Below the pieces are notes generated by a model, which was given only the letters and a program-made list of their open reading frames with translations, made no database searches and was not told the origin of the DNA. 64,000 nucleotides of DNA, taken from Whitmania pigra (taxonomy: Eukaryota > Annelida > Clitellata > Hirudinida > Haemopidae). The position numbers and the translations under genes are program-made. Shown piece after piece: positions 1-11,617 of the stretch (position 1 is its first letter; each line of letters begins with the position of its first letter). The DNA is taken from positions 2,330,501-2,394,500 of the forward strand of contig JAJTWR010000231.1 of assembly GCA_021613335.1 (NCBI GenBank), written 5' to 3'.

Positions 1-1137
1 GGATAAATTAACATGAGAACAAAAATTCATTTGAGCACATTTGATGAACTCTTACAAATGGGAGAATGTCATTGCGTAGAACATCATACAAAGTTATCTT
101 TTGAGAAGCTTTAAGTTGGAAATATCTTCCACAAGAATGTAAAACATTAAAAACATCAACAAATTCAAAAACAATTGATAAAAACAAAAGCAGGAAGTGG
201 AATGTTTTTGTCATGAAAACATCGGACAAGTAAAAATATTAAAAAAGGATTTTAAACGGCATCATAAAAAGACAGAATTAAAACCTAAGTCTATGCAAAC
301 GGAGAGAGACACGAAATAATTGTTAACTTAACATCCTGTGACATCAAAAAGATTTTTTTTAATTTTTATAAATCCAGTAAATCCACTCTTCAATTGCAAA
401 AACAAACTCAATGAAAGAGTACTCAGTAAGACAGGTTTGATGTCCAAAAAACAACAATATATACGAAATGCAAACGGTGCAAGTATTAAATTTGAACAGA
501 AGATTTTAACAAGGAAGGTGAAGAGTTGTTGTAAGTGCATGAACAGGAATAAGATTTTAACCTTCATATGACTTATGAAAAGTTAAGAAACAAAATTAAG
601 AAACAATCTCTGTATGAAATGAAACAGTCAGCGACACAGCATAGAAAACAAATGAAAAGAAACCCAGAAGGAAGCGAGGTTAATATCAACAAGGAATAAA
701 TAATCGACAACAAAACATCAGCAAGGGATGCAAGCCTGCTAGCACAGAACAATGAAGAACATTTTCAGTGAATCAAATGAGTTATGAAGAGAGTTATGTG
801 ATATGGATTAAAAGAGGAACAAAGGACTGGCTTAACGACTTCAATGATCGCAACTGGAAGTCGCAGCAGGGGACGGTCGTCGGAAAAACACGGTCATTTC
901 AAACTGCATTCTGATGAACGGCCATCGCAAGGGAATGGGTAGATGGTTGAATAGGTCCGGGACGGCATGAAGACGGGGATGGCAGAGGTTAAGAGGGGAA
1001 GATGTCTTTCCTGGGTTCTTTCACCAGTGCCGCTGTGGAAAGCAGACATTAAAACGAATGTTACAAATGACAGGAGAAATATTATGCATTGATTATTCAA
1101 CAATGCGTTAATTCCTAATATATCAAGAAAGACATTT
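1..1137. other. no clear gene
   Basis: AT-rich sequence without a convincing gene up to about 820. The part from 830 to 1040 is more GC-rich and may belong to the 3' end of the minus-strand exon annotated next to it, but no frame is compelling. Confidence 0.4.
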
Positions 1138-1143
1138 GGTCAC

Positions 1144-1439
1144 CTGAAAATATGGAGGAATGTTGTATCGGGGATCAGGCACAGAAGAGGTTCCTGGAAA
1201 TGGAGAGTGAGACATGGCCCATCTGTGGTGAGGATGTTGGGCATCACCTGACCAACCAGGATAAAATGGAGAAGGATGTATGTTTCTGAAGAAGCCGCAC
1301 GGATCTGCAGCCGGAACATTGGTCATGGAAGCGAAGGCAGCATCATAGTTCGGATATTGGTGAGGATGAGACGGAGGCAAGGCCAGGGAAGGATGAGGCC
1401 AACCAGGAAAGCAACCGGCCGAACCCCATCCATTAAAGT
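1144..1439 (-). CDS. possible coding exon of an unrecognised gene
   Basis: On the minus strand an open frame of 98 codons runs from a possible acceptor (ttaag at 1440-1441) to a good donor (CAG|gtgacc at 1138-1143). The peptide is rich in Pro, His, Tyr and Phe, with short runs such as HPSPFYPGW and YNIPPYFQ. The stretch is clearly more GC-rich than its surroundings, which favours real coding sequence. I recognise no domain; such compositions are common in activation regions of transcription factors, but that is only a guess. A following exon after the acceptor tttccacag near 1037 would add only three codons before a stop. The rest of the gene would lie beyond this window or was not found. Confidence 0.35.
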
Positions 1440-1874
1440 CTTAAATGGTATTAATAAGGATTAAATATTAATGATATTTAAAAAAATTTTTAAATATTAT
1501 TAGGTTTGTGTGGAGGCCCTTTCCAAACGTTGTAATTGATTTTATATTCACATTTTGGGGAAAAGAAGAACCAAGCTATACTTTCTCCAATGAAGCCTGC
1601 TTGGCATTAACTGATGAATTCTCTTGGAATGATATTGCTTGCTTCGATAATAAATGCTTACTGTTGGACACTGAACTTCGTCCTACTTGCATCATCACAC
1701 ACAAACTCCAGGCGCACAACACTAGGAACGTCGGACACAGAACTTCGGCCTACAACTCCGCCAGGCCACAAACGTGCAGGACAGCAACAGTGACTCAGCG
1801 CATAGCAGTGGACTCCTTTGTTTGAAGTCCTAGCGAAAGTCTATTTAAACAACAGCAGGAGACTCTCGTCAGCT

Positions 1875-4800
1875 TCTCCCAACCTTGCATGCAGATCATC
1901 GTGGAAGGTCCTGCCAGAAAACCTAGGCAGCGACCACTTCGTCATTCAGATCACAGTTGATGCTCCACCACTACATGAGGCAATCAGTGTACCTCGCATC
2001 AACATGAGGAAAATCAACTGGAATCTGTACCAACTGACATGTCTAGCCACCCTAGGTCAGGACCTCCCCACAGAAGATCTTGAGGAAAATGCATCCCTCA
2101 TCTCTCAGGCCATTGTCCGAGCGGCGGAGGCTTGCTCCCCAAAGCCCACAAGCAGCCGCAGAAAACAATCCGTCCCTTACTGGAACGAGGACTGCAGAGC
2201 GGCAATCAGAGAAAGAAACCAGTTGAGAAACCGCTTCCTAAAGATGAAGACAGTCGATGCATTCACGGAATACAAGCGGGCGAAAGGGCGAGCTCAATGG
2301 GTTGTCAAGAAAGCCAAGAAAGACTGTTGGGAGAGATTCTGTGCCAGCTTCAACAGGTCAACAAACCTGGGCACCCTCTGGAGAACCGTCAAGAGCATGA
2401 GCGGTCACTCTCAAGGAGCTCGCATCCCTCCGATCTCCTCTAGTGATGGATCCCCACTGGATAACTTCAGCAAAGCGGAAATCTTTGCAAAAACCTTTGC
2501 TTACGCGAGCAGCAATGCAAATCTGTCCCCGCACTTCGCAAAGATCAAGCAGAATTTCTCTTTCGACCTCGATCCAGATGGCTGGGACAACTCTCCTCTG
2601 TCCCATCCCATAGAAACGGCTGAAGTAATGGATGCCCTCGGAAAATGTGGGAACTCGTCCCCAGGCCCCGACGGCATCCACTACGAAATGATTAGGAAAC
2701 TCCCCCCACAGTGCTTCAAAAGCATTGTCTCCCTTTTCAACCAGTCCTGGTCGATAGGTCGTCTTCCCTCCTCTTGGAAGAAAGCGACGGTAATCCCCAT
2801 CCCGAAGAAGGGAAAACCTCCTTCGGAACCGGCCTCCTACAGACCTATCTCTCTGACCTCCTCTCTCTGCAAGCTCCTTGAAAGGGTGATCGCAGCAAGG
2901 CTCAGATGGCACCTAGAGAGTTTCGATCTCATCAGCCGAAACCAAGCCGGTTTCAGAAAAGGAAGAGGATGCTCAGACCAACTGGTCCGAATAACGCAAG
3001 ACATAGCTGCCTCTTCCACAAAGAGGCAGATGACCCTTGGAGTTTTTCTGGACTTGGAAAAAGCCTTTGATATGGTGTGGAGAGAAGGAATAGTCGCAAG
3101 GCTATCCAAACTAGGCATCAAAGGGAGGATGCTTCACTGGATAAACGACTTCTTACAAGATCGAACCATGGAAGTCAGAGTCGGAGCGACTTTCTCCAAC
3201 CCTCTTACCCTTGACAATGGCACACCCCAAGGCAGTGTCCTTAGCCCGCTGCTGTTCATTGTGATGCTCGACTGTCTGCCCCAGCCAGTGAACAAGATCA
3301 AGGTGTCTATGTACGCCGACGACATAGCCCTCTGGACGACTGGTAGCGATCTTTCCACCATGAGGAACAGGATGCAACTGCACCTTAATCAAACAGAGAA
3401 GTTTCTTTCCAGACATGGTTTTAAAATCTCTGTTAATAAATCATGTGCGGTTCTATTCAACAGGAACAAGTCAAGGCTGGTCTCCTCCCGGACGACACTG
3501 CGCATAGCTGGGGAGGAACTCCCAATGACCCAATCCGCAATGTTTCTAGGAGTCATCCTGGACGACAAGTTGAGCTGGAACGCCCAAACGGCCGCTGTTA
3601 ATAACAGATGCCGGAAGCGCCTCAACGTGATGAGAGCTGTCGCAGGAAAATCCTGGGGAGCCAGCAAGTCCCGCTTGATCCACCTGTACAGAGCCACCAT
3701 TAGATCTGTGATGGATTACGGGAGTGAAGCCTTTGACCTCAGCTACACGCAGAACAAGAAGGTACATGACAGCATCCAATTCCAGGCTCTCAAGATCTGC
3801 TGTGGCAGCATGCCTGGGAGTGGAAATCTGTCGTTACAAGTTGAATGCGGTGAACTTCCATTAGACCTTCGTCGAAAGAAGATCACTGCTAATCATGCTA
3901 TCCGGTCACTGGCCACTCCTAATAACCCCATCAGGGAATGTTATTTTGCTCCTAATTTCAGGAATTCCAGCATCAAGGGCAAACTTCACTGGAAGATGAA
4001 GAAGAGCAATCGTCCATGCCCTTTTGAAACGGTATCAGGTCTCCTGCCTGACTACATTCAAAAGGACATCGCAAGAGAACTGGATGCCGAAGTTCTCAGA
4101 GCACCATGGACACTGAAGAACCCCAACTTCGACACCTCCACCCTGGCAATAGCGGCCGACGATCCCCTGAGGATGCTGGTCGCTAGGGAGAAGATCGAAG
4201 AAATCAGTGATTCCAGCCTGCTCTGCTACACGGACGCATCCAAGATGAAGGACAAGGCAGGGATAGGAATCTTCATCCCCAAGAAAGGAGTGGAGCTCAG
4301 TATCAGAGCTTCGCCCGACAGCAGCATCTCTGCAACGGAATTAGCAGCCATCGAGGACTGCCTGATGCTGCTAAAAACCTCCTACCAGGGGGAGGACAAG
4401 AACATTGTAATTTTAAGCGATTCTCTTAGTGCCATCCAGTGCCTAAGAAATCGAAACAATGCCTACCACGATCCTGAAATTCACAGAATTTTATCTTTGA
4501 TTTCAGATTTCATGGAACAAGACCAGCAAGTCACTCTCGTCTGGGTACCAGCCCACGTGGGCATTCCAGGTAACGAGAAGGCCGACACTCTGGCGAAGCT
4601 TGCGACAACTCGAGGCCAGATAGATCGCCAAATCCCAGCATCTATCAATGACGCCAAAAGATTCGTCGCCAGGAAGACCGAAGAGGACTGGCAGAGAAGG
4701 TGGGATTCCTTCACTGGCACTCACCATCATGAAGTCCAGAGACAGGCAACGACAAAGAGCATATTCCAATGCTCCTCCAGGAGGAAGGAGGTCCTCATCT

Positions 4801-5066
4801 CCAGACTCCGGCTTGGAAGATGTCATCTGAACCGCTACCTGTTCCACATGAAGAGGCTCAACAGCGGCAAATGCCAAACTTGTCCTCGGATGGAGGAGTC
4901 CACTAGACATTTCCTCATGGAGTGCCCTAGTCAGGAACCCCTCAGGCGGAACATCAGGTCGAAGCTCAAGATACAGACACTGGACTTGAGAACTATGCTT
5001 AGCAATCACGCTAGCATAGATCTCATCTTCCGGTGGGTCCAAGAAAAGAGAAGAAACCTGATTTGA
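1875..5066 (+). CDS. LINE ORF2 fragment: endonuclease C-terminus, reverse transcriptase, RNase H
   Basis: About 1063 codons are open from the truncation point to the stop. In order: the end of an APE-type endonuclease (GSDHFVIQ), a reverse transcriptase with motif A (VFLDLEKAFD), the GTPQGSVLSPLLF motif and the YADD box (SMYADDIAL), then an RNase H domain with its catalytic acids visible (CYTDASK, SATELAAIEDC, ILSDSLSAIQ, PAHVGIPGNEKAD), and a C-terminal CCHC-like knuckle (CQTC...HFLMEC). An RNase H after the RT is known from I, R1/LOA and related clades; I cannot fix the clade by eye. The upstream part of this frame (from 1818) is flanking DNA read through. The missing endonuclease core makes this copy non-autonomous. 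Confidence 0.9.
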   Translation, partial: SPNLACRSSWKVLPENLGSDHFVIQITVDAPPLHEAISVPRINMRKINWNLYQLTCLATLGQDLPTEDLEENASLISQAIVRAAEACSPKPTSSRRKQSVPYWNEDCRAAIRERNQLRNRFLKMKTVDAFTEYKRAKGRAQWVVKKAKKDCWERFCASFNRSTNLGTLWRTVKSMSGHSQGARIPPISSSDGSPLDNFSKAEIFAKTFAYASSNANLSPHFAKIKQNFSFDLDPDGWDNSPLSHPIETAEVMDALGKCGNSSPGPDGIHYEMIRKLPPQCFKSIVSLFNQSWSIGRLPSSWKKATVIPIPKKGKPPSEPASYRPISLTSSLCKLLERVIAARLRWHLESFDLISRNQAGFRKGRGCSDQLVRITQDIAASSTKRQMTLGVFLDLEKAFDMVWREGIVARLSKLGIKGRMLHWINDFLQDRTMEVRVGATFSNPLTLDNGTPQGSVLSPLLFIVMLDCLPQPVNKIKVSMYADDIALWTTGSDLSTMRNRMQLHLNQTEKFLSRHGFKISVNKSCAVLFNRNKSRLVSSRTTLRIAGEELPMTQSAMFLGVILDDKLSWNAQTAAVNNRCRKRLNVMRAVAGKSWGASKSRLIHLYRATIRSVMDYGSEAFDLSYTQNKKVHDSIQFQALKICCGSMPGSGNLSLQVECGELPLDLRRKKITANHAIRSLATPNNPIRECYFAPNFRNSSIKGKLHWKMKKSNRPCPFETVSGLLPDYIQKDIARELDAEVLRAPWTLKNPNFDTSTLAIAADDPLRMLVAREKIEEISDSSLLCYTDASKMKDKAGIGIFIPKKGVELSIRASPDSSISATELAAIEDCLMLLKTSYQGEDKNIVILSDSLSAIQCLRNRNNAYHDPEIHRILSLISDFMEQDQQVTLVWVPAHVGIPGNEKADTLAKLATTRGQIDRQIPASINDAKRFVARKTEEDWQRRWDSFTGTHHHEVQRQATTKSIFQCSSRRKEVLISRLRLGRCHLNRYLFHMKRLNSGKCQTCPRMEESTRHFLMECPSQEPLRRNIRSKLKIQTLDLRTMLSNHASIDLIFRWVQEKRRNLI

Positions 5067-5214
5067 TGAAGACCTCTGACTGTACATAAACTCTGTACAT
5101 AATTATGTTGTGACATTGATTGATACTATTTACTTATTATACATGTGTGTATGTATTTATTTAGTTACTTATTATATATGTATGTATTTATTTATTTATT
5201 TATTCATTCATATA

Positions 5215-5248
<34 letters not shown>

Positions 5249-5360
5249 TTTTGACTGGTTGCACCTCGATGTTCGTTGTTTCCTGTTGTTCTCCTCTGTT
5301 GTTGTCCCCGTCCTAATCATCTAGTTATGAAATGGACGTTAATAAATAACCAACCAACCA
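1875..5360 (+). mobile_element. 5'-truncated non-LTR retrotransposon (LINE) with 13-bp target site duplication
   Basis: The element begins inside the endonuclease domain and ends in a short (AACC)n tail. The 13-bp sequence actctcgtcagct stands immediately before it (1862-1874) and immediately after it (5361-5373), which defines both borders and shows 5' truncation on insertion by target-primed reverse transcription. The 3' UTR holds ATTT repeats, a (TA)n run and a T-run (about 5130-5252). Just before the tail lies a segment (5318-5338) that recurs elsewhere in the window as isolated LINE-end insertions. The coding part is uninterrupted, so the insertion looks young. Confidence 0.9.
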
Positions 5361-5373
5361 ACTCTCGTCAGCT

Positions 5374-5905
5374 CGCCTCGTTCGTCTCCAACTTCGCTTG
5401 GTTTTGACTCATTCCTCGTTTCCGCTTGGCTCTTGTCTCGATGGGCTCTCGACGCTTGTCTCCGGACTCTATCTCGTGTTTGTTAATAAATCTCTGTTAG
5501 TTTTATGTTGCAGTTACGTACGCAACATTACTCTGCGAATCAAACCATACTGGAATGTATAATTGATGATAAATATCTTAATTTTAACTATTGATTACTA
5601 TATCAATCCATTGCAACTCAAAGTAATTGTTAATTTGTGTTAATTTATACCTAATTAATATTTTAATCTTAAAATTTTGTGATCTCTCTTCTGAGCGTTA
5701 TCCTGAAATGTATTATCATGTCATCGGGGAGTGGAATAAAAGCAAGAATCTATGTAGTCTATTGTCAGTGTGAGCAGTTGCCCTTGTGCGCAATAATCTA
5801 TGTGAGCAACAGTGTATTTGAGCAACTGCCATGTGAGCTATCTCCCTTTGAGCAAAAGTCAGGGAACCACTTTTCAAGTTTTAATCATCTACAGATGGAT
5901 TTGCA
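5374..5905. other. no gene seen; degenerate GAGCAA-type repeat at 5770-5860
   Basis: Flank of the LINE insertion. Around 5770-5860 a short motif of the form gtGAGCAac / ttGAGCAac recurs several times with loose spacing. No coding potential is convincing. Confidence 0.4.
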
Positions 5906-5912
5906 AAAATCG

Positions 5913-6047
5913 GAGTTAGTGTTAGTTATAAAAAATTAATAATATGTATTAGTGATTTTTATTTAAACTTTATTTAACTTATTACTATTTCATCCCTATT
6001 ATTACACTAATACATATTATTAATTTTTCATAACTAACACTAACTAA
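5913..6047. repeat. inverted repeat (hairpin or MITE-like)
   Basis: The arm at 5913-5955 (starting gagttagtgttagttat) is nearly the reverse complement of 6005-6047 (ending ataactaacactaacta), with about 50 bp of AT-rich spacer. Such long near-perfect palindromes are typical of small non-autonomous DNA elements. I see no clear target duplication. Confidence 0.6.
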
Positions 6048-6049
6048 TA

Positions 6050-6110
6050 AGTCCAAACCATCCTAGTTATGCAACGGACTTTAATCAAATAAATAAATAA
6101 ATAAATATAA
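6050..6110 (+). mobile_element. isolated LINE 3'-end copy
   Basis: Carries the segment gtccaaac...agttatgcaacggac followed by ttaatc and an (AAAT)n tail. The same segment closes the large LINE at 5318-5360 and recurs at 35236-35284, 47590-47640 and 53188-53227. Only the last 40-50 bases of the LINE are present, as expected for extreme 5' truncation. Confidence 0.7.
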
Positions 6111-8300
6111 GTTTTCATTAAGAACATGATTAGCGAATTCAAAATTTTCTAAGCATATATTTCAAATTCAAAATAGCCATCAAAATATAAGTGCCCATTC
6201 TGAACTTTGGATTAAGTGTTGCACGGGGCCAAATACACAAATCTCAAGCGCAAGTACTCAAGGTCCAAGTACGAATACTCAAGGTTCAATCAAGTACAAG
6301 CACTCAGATACAAGTTCATGTAACTGCTTAAAGTGATCGTTTATTACTAAAATTTAGTAATTTTTTTAAATTTACGCTCGACGTTGGTGTCATCGCTCGT
6401 TTGCAAAACGCACCAACGAGTTTTTCGCTGTTTTCGAGGATTATAGTCAAGCCAAGTGAAGATTGACCCGGTTTCAACATGGCTCCTGTTGCAACAAGAG
6501 TGAAGCTATCGGACGTCCGCTGGGTGATGTAAATATAAATAACAACAAGCAAGTATGGGCAGCCGGGTAATAAAATGTAAATAAACAAATGTGGCCGGTT
6601 GTTGATATATTGATGTATTTTTGGATATGGGGATAAACTCAAAGCTAACAAAAATGTCTGAAATATGGTGTACTGAAAGAAATGTGTTTATAAAAACAAT
6701 TGCAATTATGTTTAGTTAATTAACAATTTTAACTTTTTGTTAAGTTGCGGTGTCCTTAGCAAAATGTCGATCTTTTGAAGCCGATCCCCAGAATATAACT
6801 GGAGATTAATAAGACATTACGATTATTGACGTCTTCCTTTAAACATTTTAAAAATTAAAAAGAAAATAAGAAATCATCAAAAGAAAGTTAACTAGAATCT
6901 CAAGCGTAGTTATGTAGTGACGGCACATCTCTATTTGCGCGCACAGAAACCAAACAAAATTTGAATTAGAAGACGCTTTTTCTCTTTGGGGGTCGTCCAC
7001 AAAGACGTCCACAATAAATCTTATCTGTAATTTTTAATTTGTCACAATTTCTTAGACATCCTCCTCCTCGAGCATGACATACTTTATGGACGTACCCAAA
7101 TGTCAATAAAATAATATTTAAAAAATTAATATAAAATCATTAAAACATATACATTTCTAAAATTTAAAAATTATTTCGTTTTTATTCAACAAAAATAATT
7201 GCCCTCCCCCTTCAGCATTAGTATGCTTTAGAAGCGCTTCACCATTTGCGGGCGTTTTTATGGATGACCCCTTTTGTCTTAAGGTTGACTCAGACTAAGG
7301 GCTAAGTTTTTTTATGCCTATATTCCATGCTGAGAATTAAATCCATATCCTTGTTTTTTTTTCAGATCGATTCTGTTGAGTTTATCGTAATCGAGACAGT
7401 AGGAGATCGAGAGTATAGTGTGTTTAAAAGTGAACAATATTGAAATGAATATATTAGCGTAAAATTGCGTTCAAATTCTTTTAATACTACATTCTAAAGT
7501 ACAAGTACTACATTTAAATATCACCGATGGCTTGGAGACAAACATGTCTGAAGTTGAAATTCTAACTACATATATTTAGCAAGATATTAATAAAAATGTG
7601 TTTAAAACAAACATTCATTTTCGTTTAAGAATAATTTTATAAATTTATAGGTAATTACAATCTAACTAATATTATAATCACAGAAAAAAACTTTTGAACT
7701 TCATATTTAGAAAGATATAACAAATGATCTGCAACACTGCATAAAAGTGCCTAAAATCTCGACTTCAACCAATTTTAGAAAGCCCATTCTGTTACACATG
7801 TTAGAATATGAAGTTTTCTTTCATATTCTGCAATTTGAACTTGCAATTTAAATTCATTTGAGAGATATTCACGATAAAGTAGTCCATAGCGAAACTTGCA
7901 CGACTTGATATTTCAAATCTACTAGTGAGCGACATAAAACCTTGGAGACATTTTCATAATCTGGTTTATAATAAAAATAATAATATTTTCAAATAGCATG
8001 AAATAATAGAGTCTCATAAAACAATAATTTTATGTACACATTTAATTGGCAAAATAACGGGTTTATTATTGGCTATGTTGTAGCTACATTGCCAAGTTTT
8101 AAAAATGTTATTTTAAACATTATTTTTAACGTAAAAGACTTTTAAAACAAGAAAGGTTTTCCGTTATAGCAAACCTACTTTTTCCAGGATTTCATTGAAA
8201 TGGGTTTATTCGTTCCGCATAATTAATGCGAATCTTAGCCTAAACTCAAAATTTTTAGTTGATTCAATTTATTATTATTAATTACAAATCAAAAAAATTA
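6111..8300. other. intergenic, no gene seen
   Basis: AT-rich sequence. At 6240-6310 there are repeated aagtactcaaggt/caagtac motifs like those at 28400-28460, possibly the decayed end of an hAT-type element. An open frame on the minus strand at 6328-6651 has no recognisable domain and no supporting splice signals. Confidence 0.5.
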
Positions 8301-8315
8301 ATAAAATGATGTAAA

Positions 8316-8356
8316 TAATAATAATAATAATAATAATATAATAATAATAATAATAA

Positions 8357-8429
<73 letters not shown>

Positions 8430-8495
8430 TAATAATAATAATATAATAATAATAATAATAATAATAAATAATAATAATAATAATAATAATAATAA

Positions 8496-8592
<97 letters not shown>

Positions 8593-8607
8593 ATAATAAT
8601 AATAATA

Positions 8608-8666
<59 letters not shown>

Positions 8667-8677
8667 TAATAATAATA

Positions 8678-8711
<34 letters not shown>

Positions 8712-8712
8712 T
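8316..8712. repeat. (AAT)n microsatellite, about 400 bp
   Basis: Almost uninterrupted ATA/ATT triplets with a few phase shifts (single missing or extra bases, for example near 8338 and 8592). A short (cattgt)n and (cattat)n hexamer run follows at 8713-8750. The long open frames over it are an artefact of the repeat. Confidence 0.95.
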
Positions 8713-9109
8713 GCCATTGTCATTGTCATTGTCATTATCATTATCATTATCATACGCATTATTATACGCATTTTTACCAACTCAAATTTTTCTTATGATT
8801 TTACTTCAATGAATAAACAGTCACTTTCATTTTAAGGTTCCAATTGTTGCCGTTCATTGAAGTTTGTAACAAATAATGTAGTTTTTTTGCTCGTTTGTGA
8901 TTGGTTACAAAATTATTTTTTATGACGCGTATGAAAGAATCTTTACATAATTGTTAAACTGTGAATTTTACTGTTAACGAAAATGAGAAAATTTATGGTT
9001 ATGTCAATGAAAAATGAAGAAACAAATGACTATAGAACGTGGTAAAACTGACTACTATTTGACAATGGAAGAGTAGTGACAACACATCTCCGCTATCACG
9101 TGTATAGTA

Positions 9110-10925
9110 TAAAAATAATTCAAATTTGAAATGAGGTTGTTTTCCGAGGTAATGCGAATAATTTGAGCGTTAATAACCTGCAAAATAAGTGTCTGATGGC
9201 AAAGGCCTTGGAAATTTAAAAAACAGAAATTAAATATTTTTAAAATGAGATCTTTGTCGAAACATTTAGTTAAGTCTAAGTTACGATTTTATGCATTTGA
9301 AATGAGTCTGTTTATGTAGTACGTAAAATTAGTGCGTGAAATTTGAACGTTAATAACCTGAAAAATAAGTGTCTGATGGCAAAGGCCTTGGGAATTTAAA
9401 AAACAAAAATTAAATATCTTTAAAATGAGACCTTTGTCGAAAAATTTAGTTAAGTCTAAGTTACGGTTTTATGCATTTGAAATGAAGCTGTTTTCCGAAG
9501 CAGTTCGTAAAATTAGTGCGTAAACTTTGAGCGTTAATAAACCTGAAAAATAAGTGTCTGATGGCAAAGGCCTCTCCAACTTGATAAAGATAGGTTAAAT
9601 CTCTTTAGAATGAGACCGTTGTCGAAATATTTAGTTAAGTTTGAGTTACGGTTAATTGCATTTGAAATGAGGCTGTGTTCCGAGACAGTTCGTAAAATTA
9701 GTGCGTAAACTTTGAGCGTTAATAAACCTGAAAAATAAGTGTCTGATGGCAAAGGCCTCTCCAACTTGATAAAGATAGGTTAAATCTCTTTAGAATGAGA
9801 CCTTTGTCGAAATATTTAGTTAAGTTTAAGTTACGGTTAATTGCATTTGAAATGAGGCTGTGTTCCGAGGCAGTTCGTAAAATTAGTGCGTAAACTTTGA
9901 GCGTTAATAAATCTGTAAAATAAGTGTCTGATGGCAAAGGCCTCTCCAACTTGATAAAGATAGGTTAAATCTCTTTAGAATGAGATCTTTGTCGAAATAT
10001 TTAGTTAAGTTTAAGTTACGGTTAATTGCATTTGAAATGAGGCTGTTTTCCGAGGTAGTGAGTACAATTTGAGCCTTAATAACCTGAAAAATAAGTGTCT
10101 GATGGCAAAGTGTTTGGAAATTTTAAAAAATGAGATTAAATATCTTTAAAATGAGACCTTTGTCGAAACATTTGGTTAAGTCTAAGTTACGGTTTTATGC
10201 ATTTGAAACGAGTCTGTTTTCTTATATAATGCGTAAAGTTTGAGCTTCAATAACCTGAAAAATAAGTGTCTGACGGCAAAGTGGTTAGAAATATGAGAAA
10301 GATAGATGCTATGTCTTCAAAATGAGAATTTACTCAAAAAATATAGTTTAGTCTAAGTGACAGTTTTTTGCAGTTGAATTACGGCTGTTTTTCTAGGCTG
10401 ATTTTAGTGCGTGATGTTTGAGCATAAATATCTTGAAAATTATAGGTTTTTACGCAAAGAGCTTGCTAATGTGATAAAGTTGGAATATATCTCTTTAGAA
10501 TGAGATCTTATTCGAAAAACTTTGTTAAGTGCAAGCGACGGTTAATTGCTCTTGAATTAAAGGCTGTTTTTCTAGGCTGATTTTAGTGCGTGATGTTTGA
10601 GCATAAATATCTTGAAAATTATAGGTTTTTACGCAAAGAGCTTGCTAATGTGATAAAGTTGGAATATATCTCTTTAGAATGAGATCTTATTCGAAAAACT
10701 TTGTTAAGTGCAAGCGACGGTTAATTGCTCTTGAATTAAAGGCTGTTTTTCTAGGCTGATTTTAGTGCGTGATGTTTGAGCATAAATATCTTGAAAATTA
10801 TAGGTTTTTACGCAAAGAGCTTGCTAATGTGATAAAGTTGGAATATATCTCTTTAGAATGAGATCTTAGTCGACAAATTTAGTTAGGTGCAAGCGACGGT
10901 TAATTGCTCTTGAATTAAGCTGTTT
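9110..10925 (+). repeat. satellite-like tandem array, unit about 171-186 bp, about 10 units
   Basis: Each unit carries in order: TTTGAAATGAgtCTGTTTTCC, a block ending GTGTCTGATGGCAAAG, TTTAGAATGAGA and TTAAGTTACGGTTAATTGCA. The recognition block GTGTCTGATGGCAAAG recurs at about 9189, 9369, 9555, 9740, 9924, 10096 and 10267. The last three units (about 10382-10920) belong to a diverged subtype with ggtttttacGCAAAGAGCTTGC in that place and are almost identical to one another, so they arose by later local amplification. Open frames in the array are by-products of the repeat. Confidence 0.9.
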
Positions 10926-11610
10926 TAGTGTCTGATAGCGTTTTGAACGTCCGATAGCTTCACGGGAGTCCTGTTGCATACACACGAGAAGAACCGTCTC
11001 TTCTCTCCCACCCATCGCAATCAAAAAATCTATCTGCAGCCATAATAATTATTTTTCATTATGTTATCATGTTTGCTCTTCCATTAATGAGAATTTAGAT
11101 GGGTTCATCCCACTGGGTCTTTGTAAATCTGCACAAAATTGTGGGCATGAATAAATTGTGATTTAGGGGCATAGAATATTTTTTAACAGCGGCCCTGCCA
11201 GCTAGGGTAAGTCAAAAGTGTGCAAACTTCATCTCCGTCTCCAGTATAAATAGGTCTAATGCAAATTCAAGTCTTAAGCTACAAAAGTGGCTGTGGCTAA
11301 TTAGTTATAGTTTTGCAAGATGGTCCCAGCCCCTCCCTCCCAAACCTCCATTCAACAAGAATTCCAAGTTCCAATAAATGTTCTGATAGTTTAAACTATC
11401 GTTCAGCATATAATTACATGTTATATCATGAAATTCATTTGAGATCATATTATCTAAATGTGTTCCTTTGTTTAACAATTCTGAACAAAATGAGAGTGCA
11501 TAGGGAAATTGCTGATAATCTGAACATCATCTTTGCAGCGAATAATTGCTGAAGGAATCTGCCACACTCGAATACTTTGTTTGTAAACTGAAATAAAAAA
11601 TTCAAATTGA
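10926..11610. other. no gene seen
   Basis: Spacer between the satellite and the 3' end of CDKAL1. An open frame at 11313-11552 shows no domain or splice support. Confidence 0.5.
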
Positions 11611-11617
11611 AAATATT

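Noticed and set aside
1508..1825. 105-codon plus-strand frame just before the LINE as a first LINE ORF
   Set aside because: The 13-bp target duplication at 1862-1874 shows the LINE starts at 1875; the frame lies in unrelated flanking DNA and has no zinc-knuckle or other ORF1 motif.
2132..3779. Other open frames on both strands within the LINE
   Set aside because: They are alternative frames of the reverse-transcriptase/RNase H coding sequence.
8298..8780. Long open frames over the (AAT)n tracts here and at 23976, 28918 and 29154
   Set aside because: Pure by-products of triplet repeats (poly-Ile, poly-Tyr, poly-Leu, poly-Asn); no start context or conservation.
9534..9949. Two almost identical 76-codon minus-strand frames that could suggest duplicated genes
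   Set aside because: They fall exactly on two neighbouring satellite monomers and share the repeat's period.
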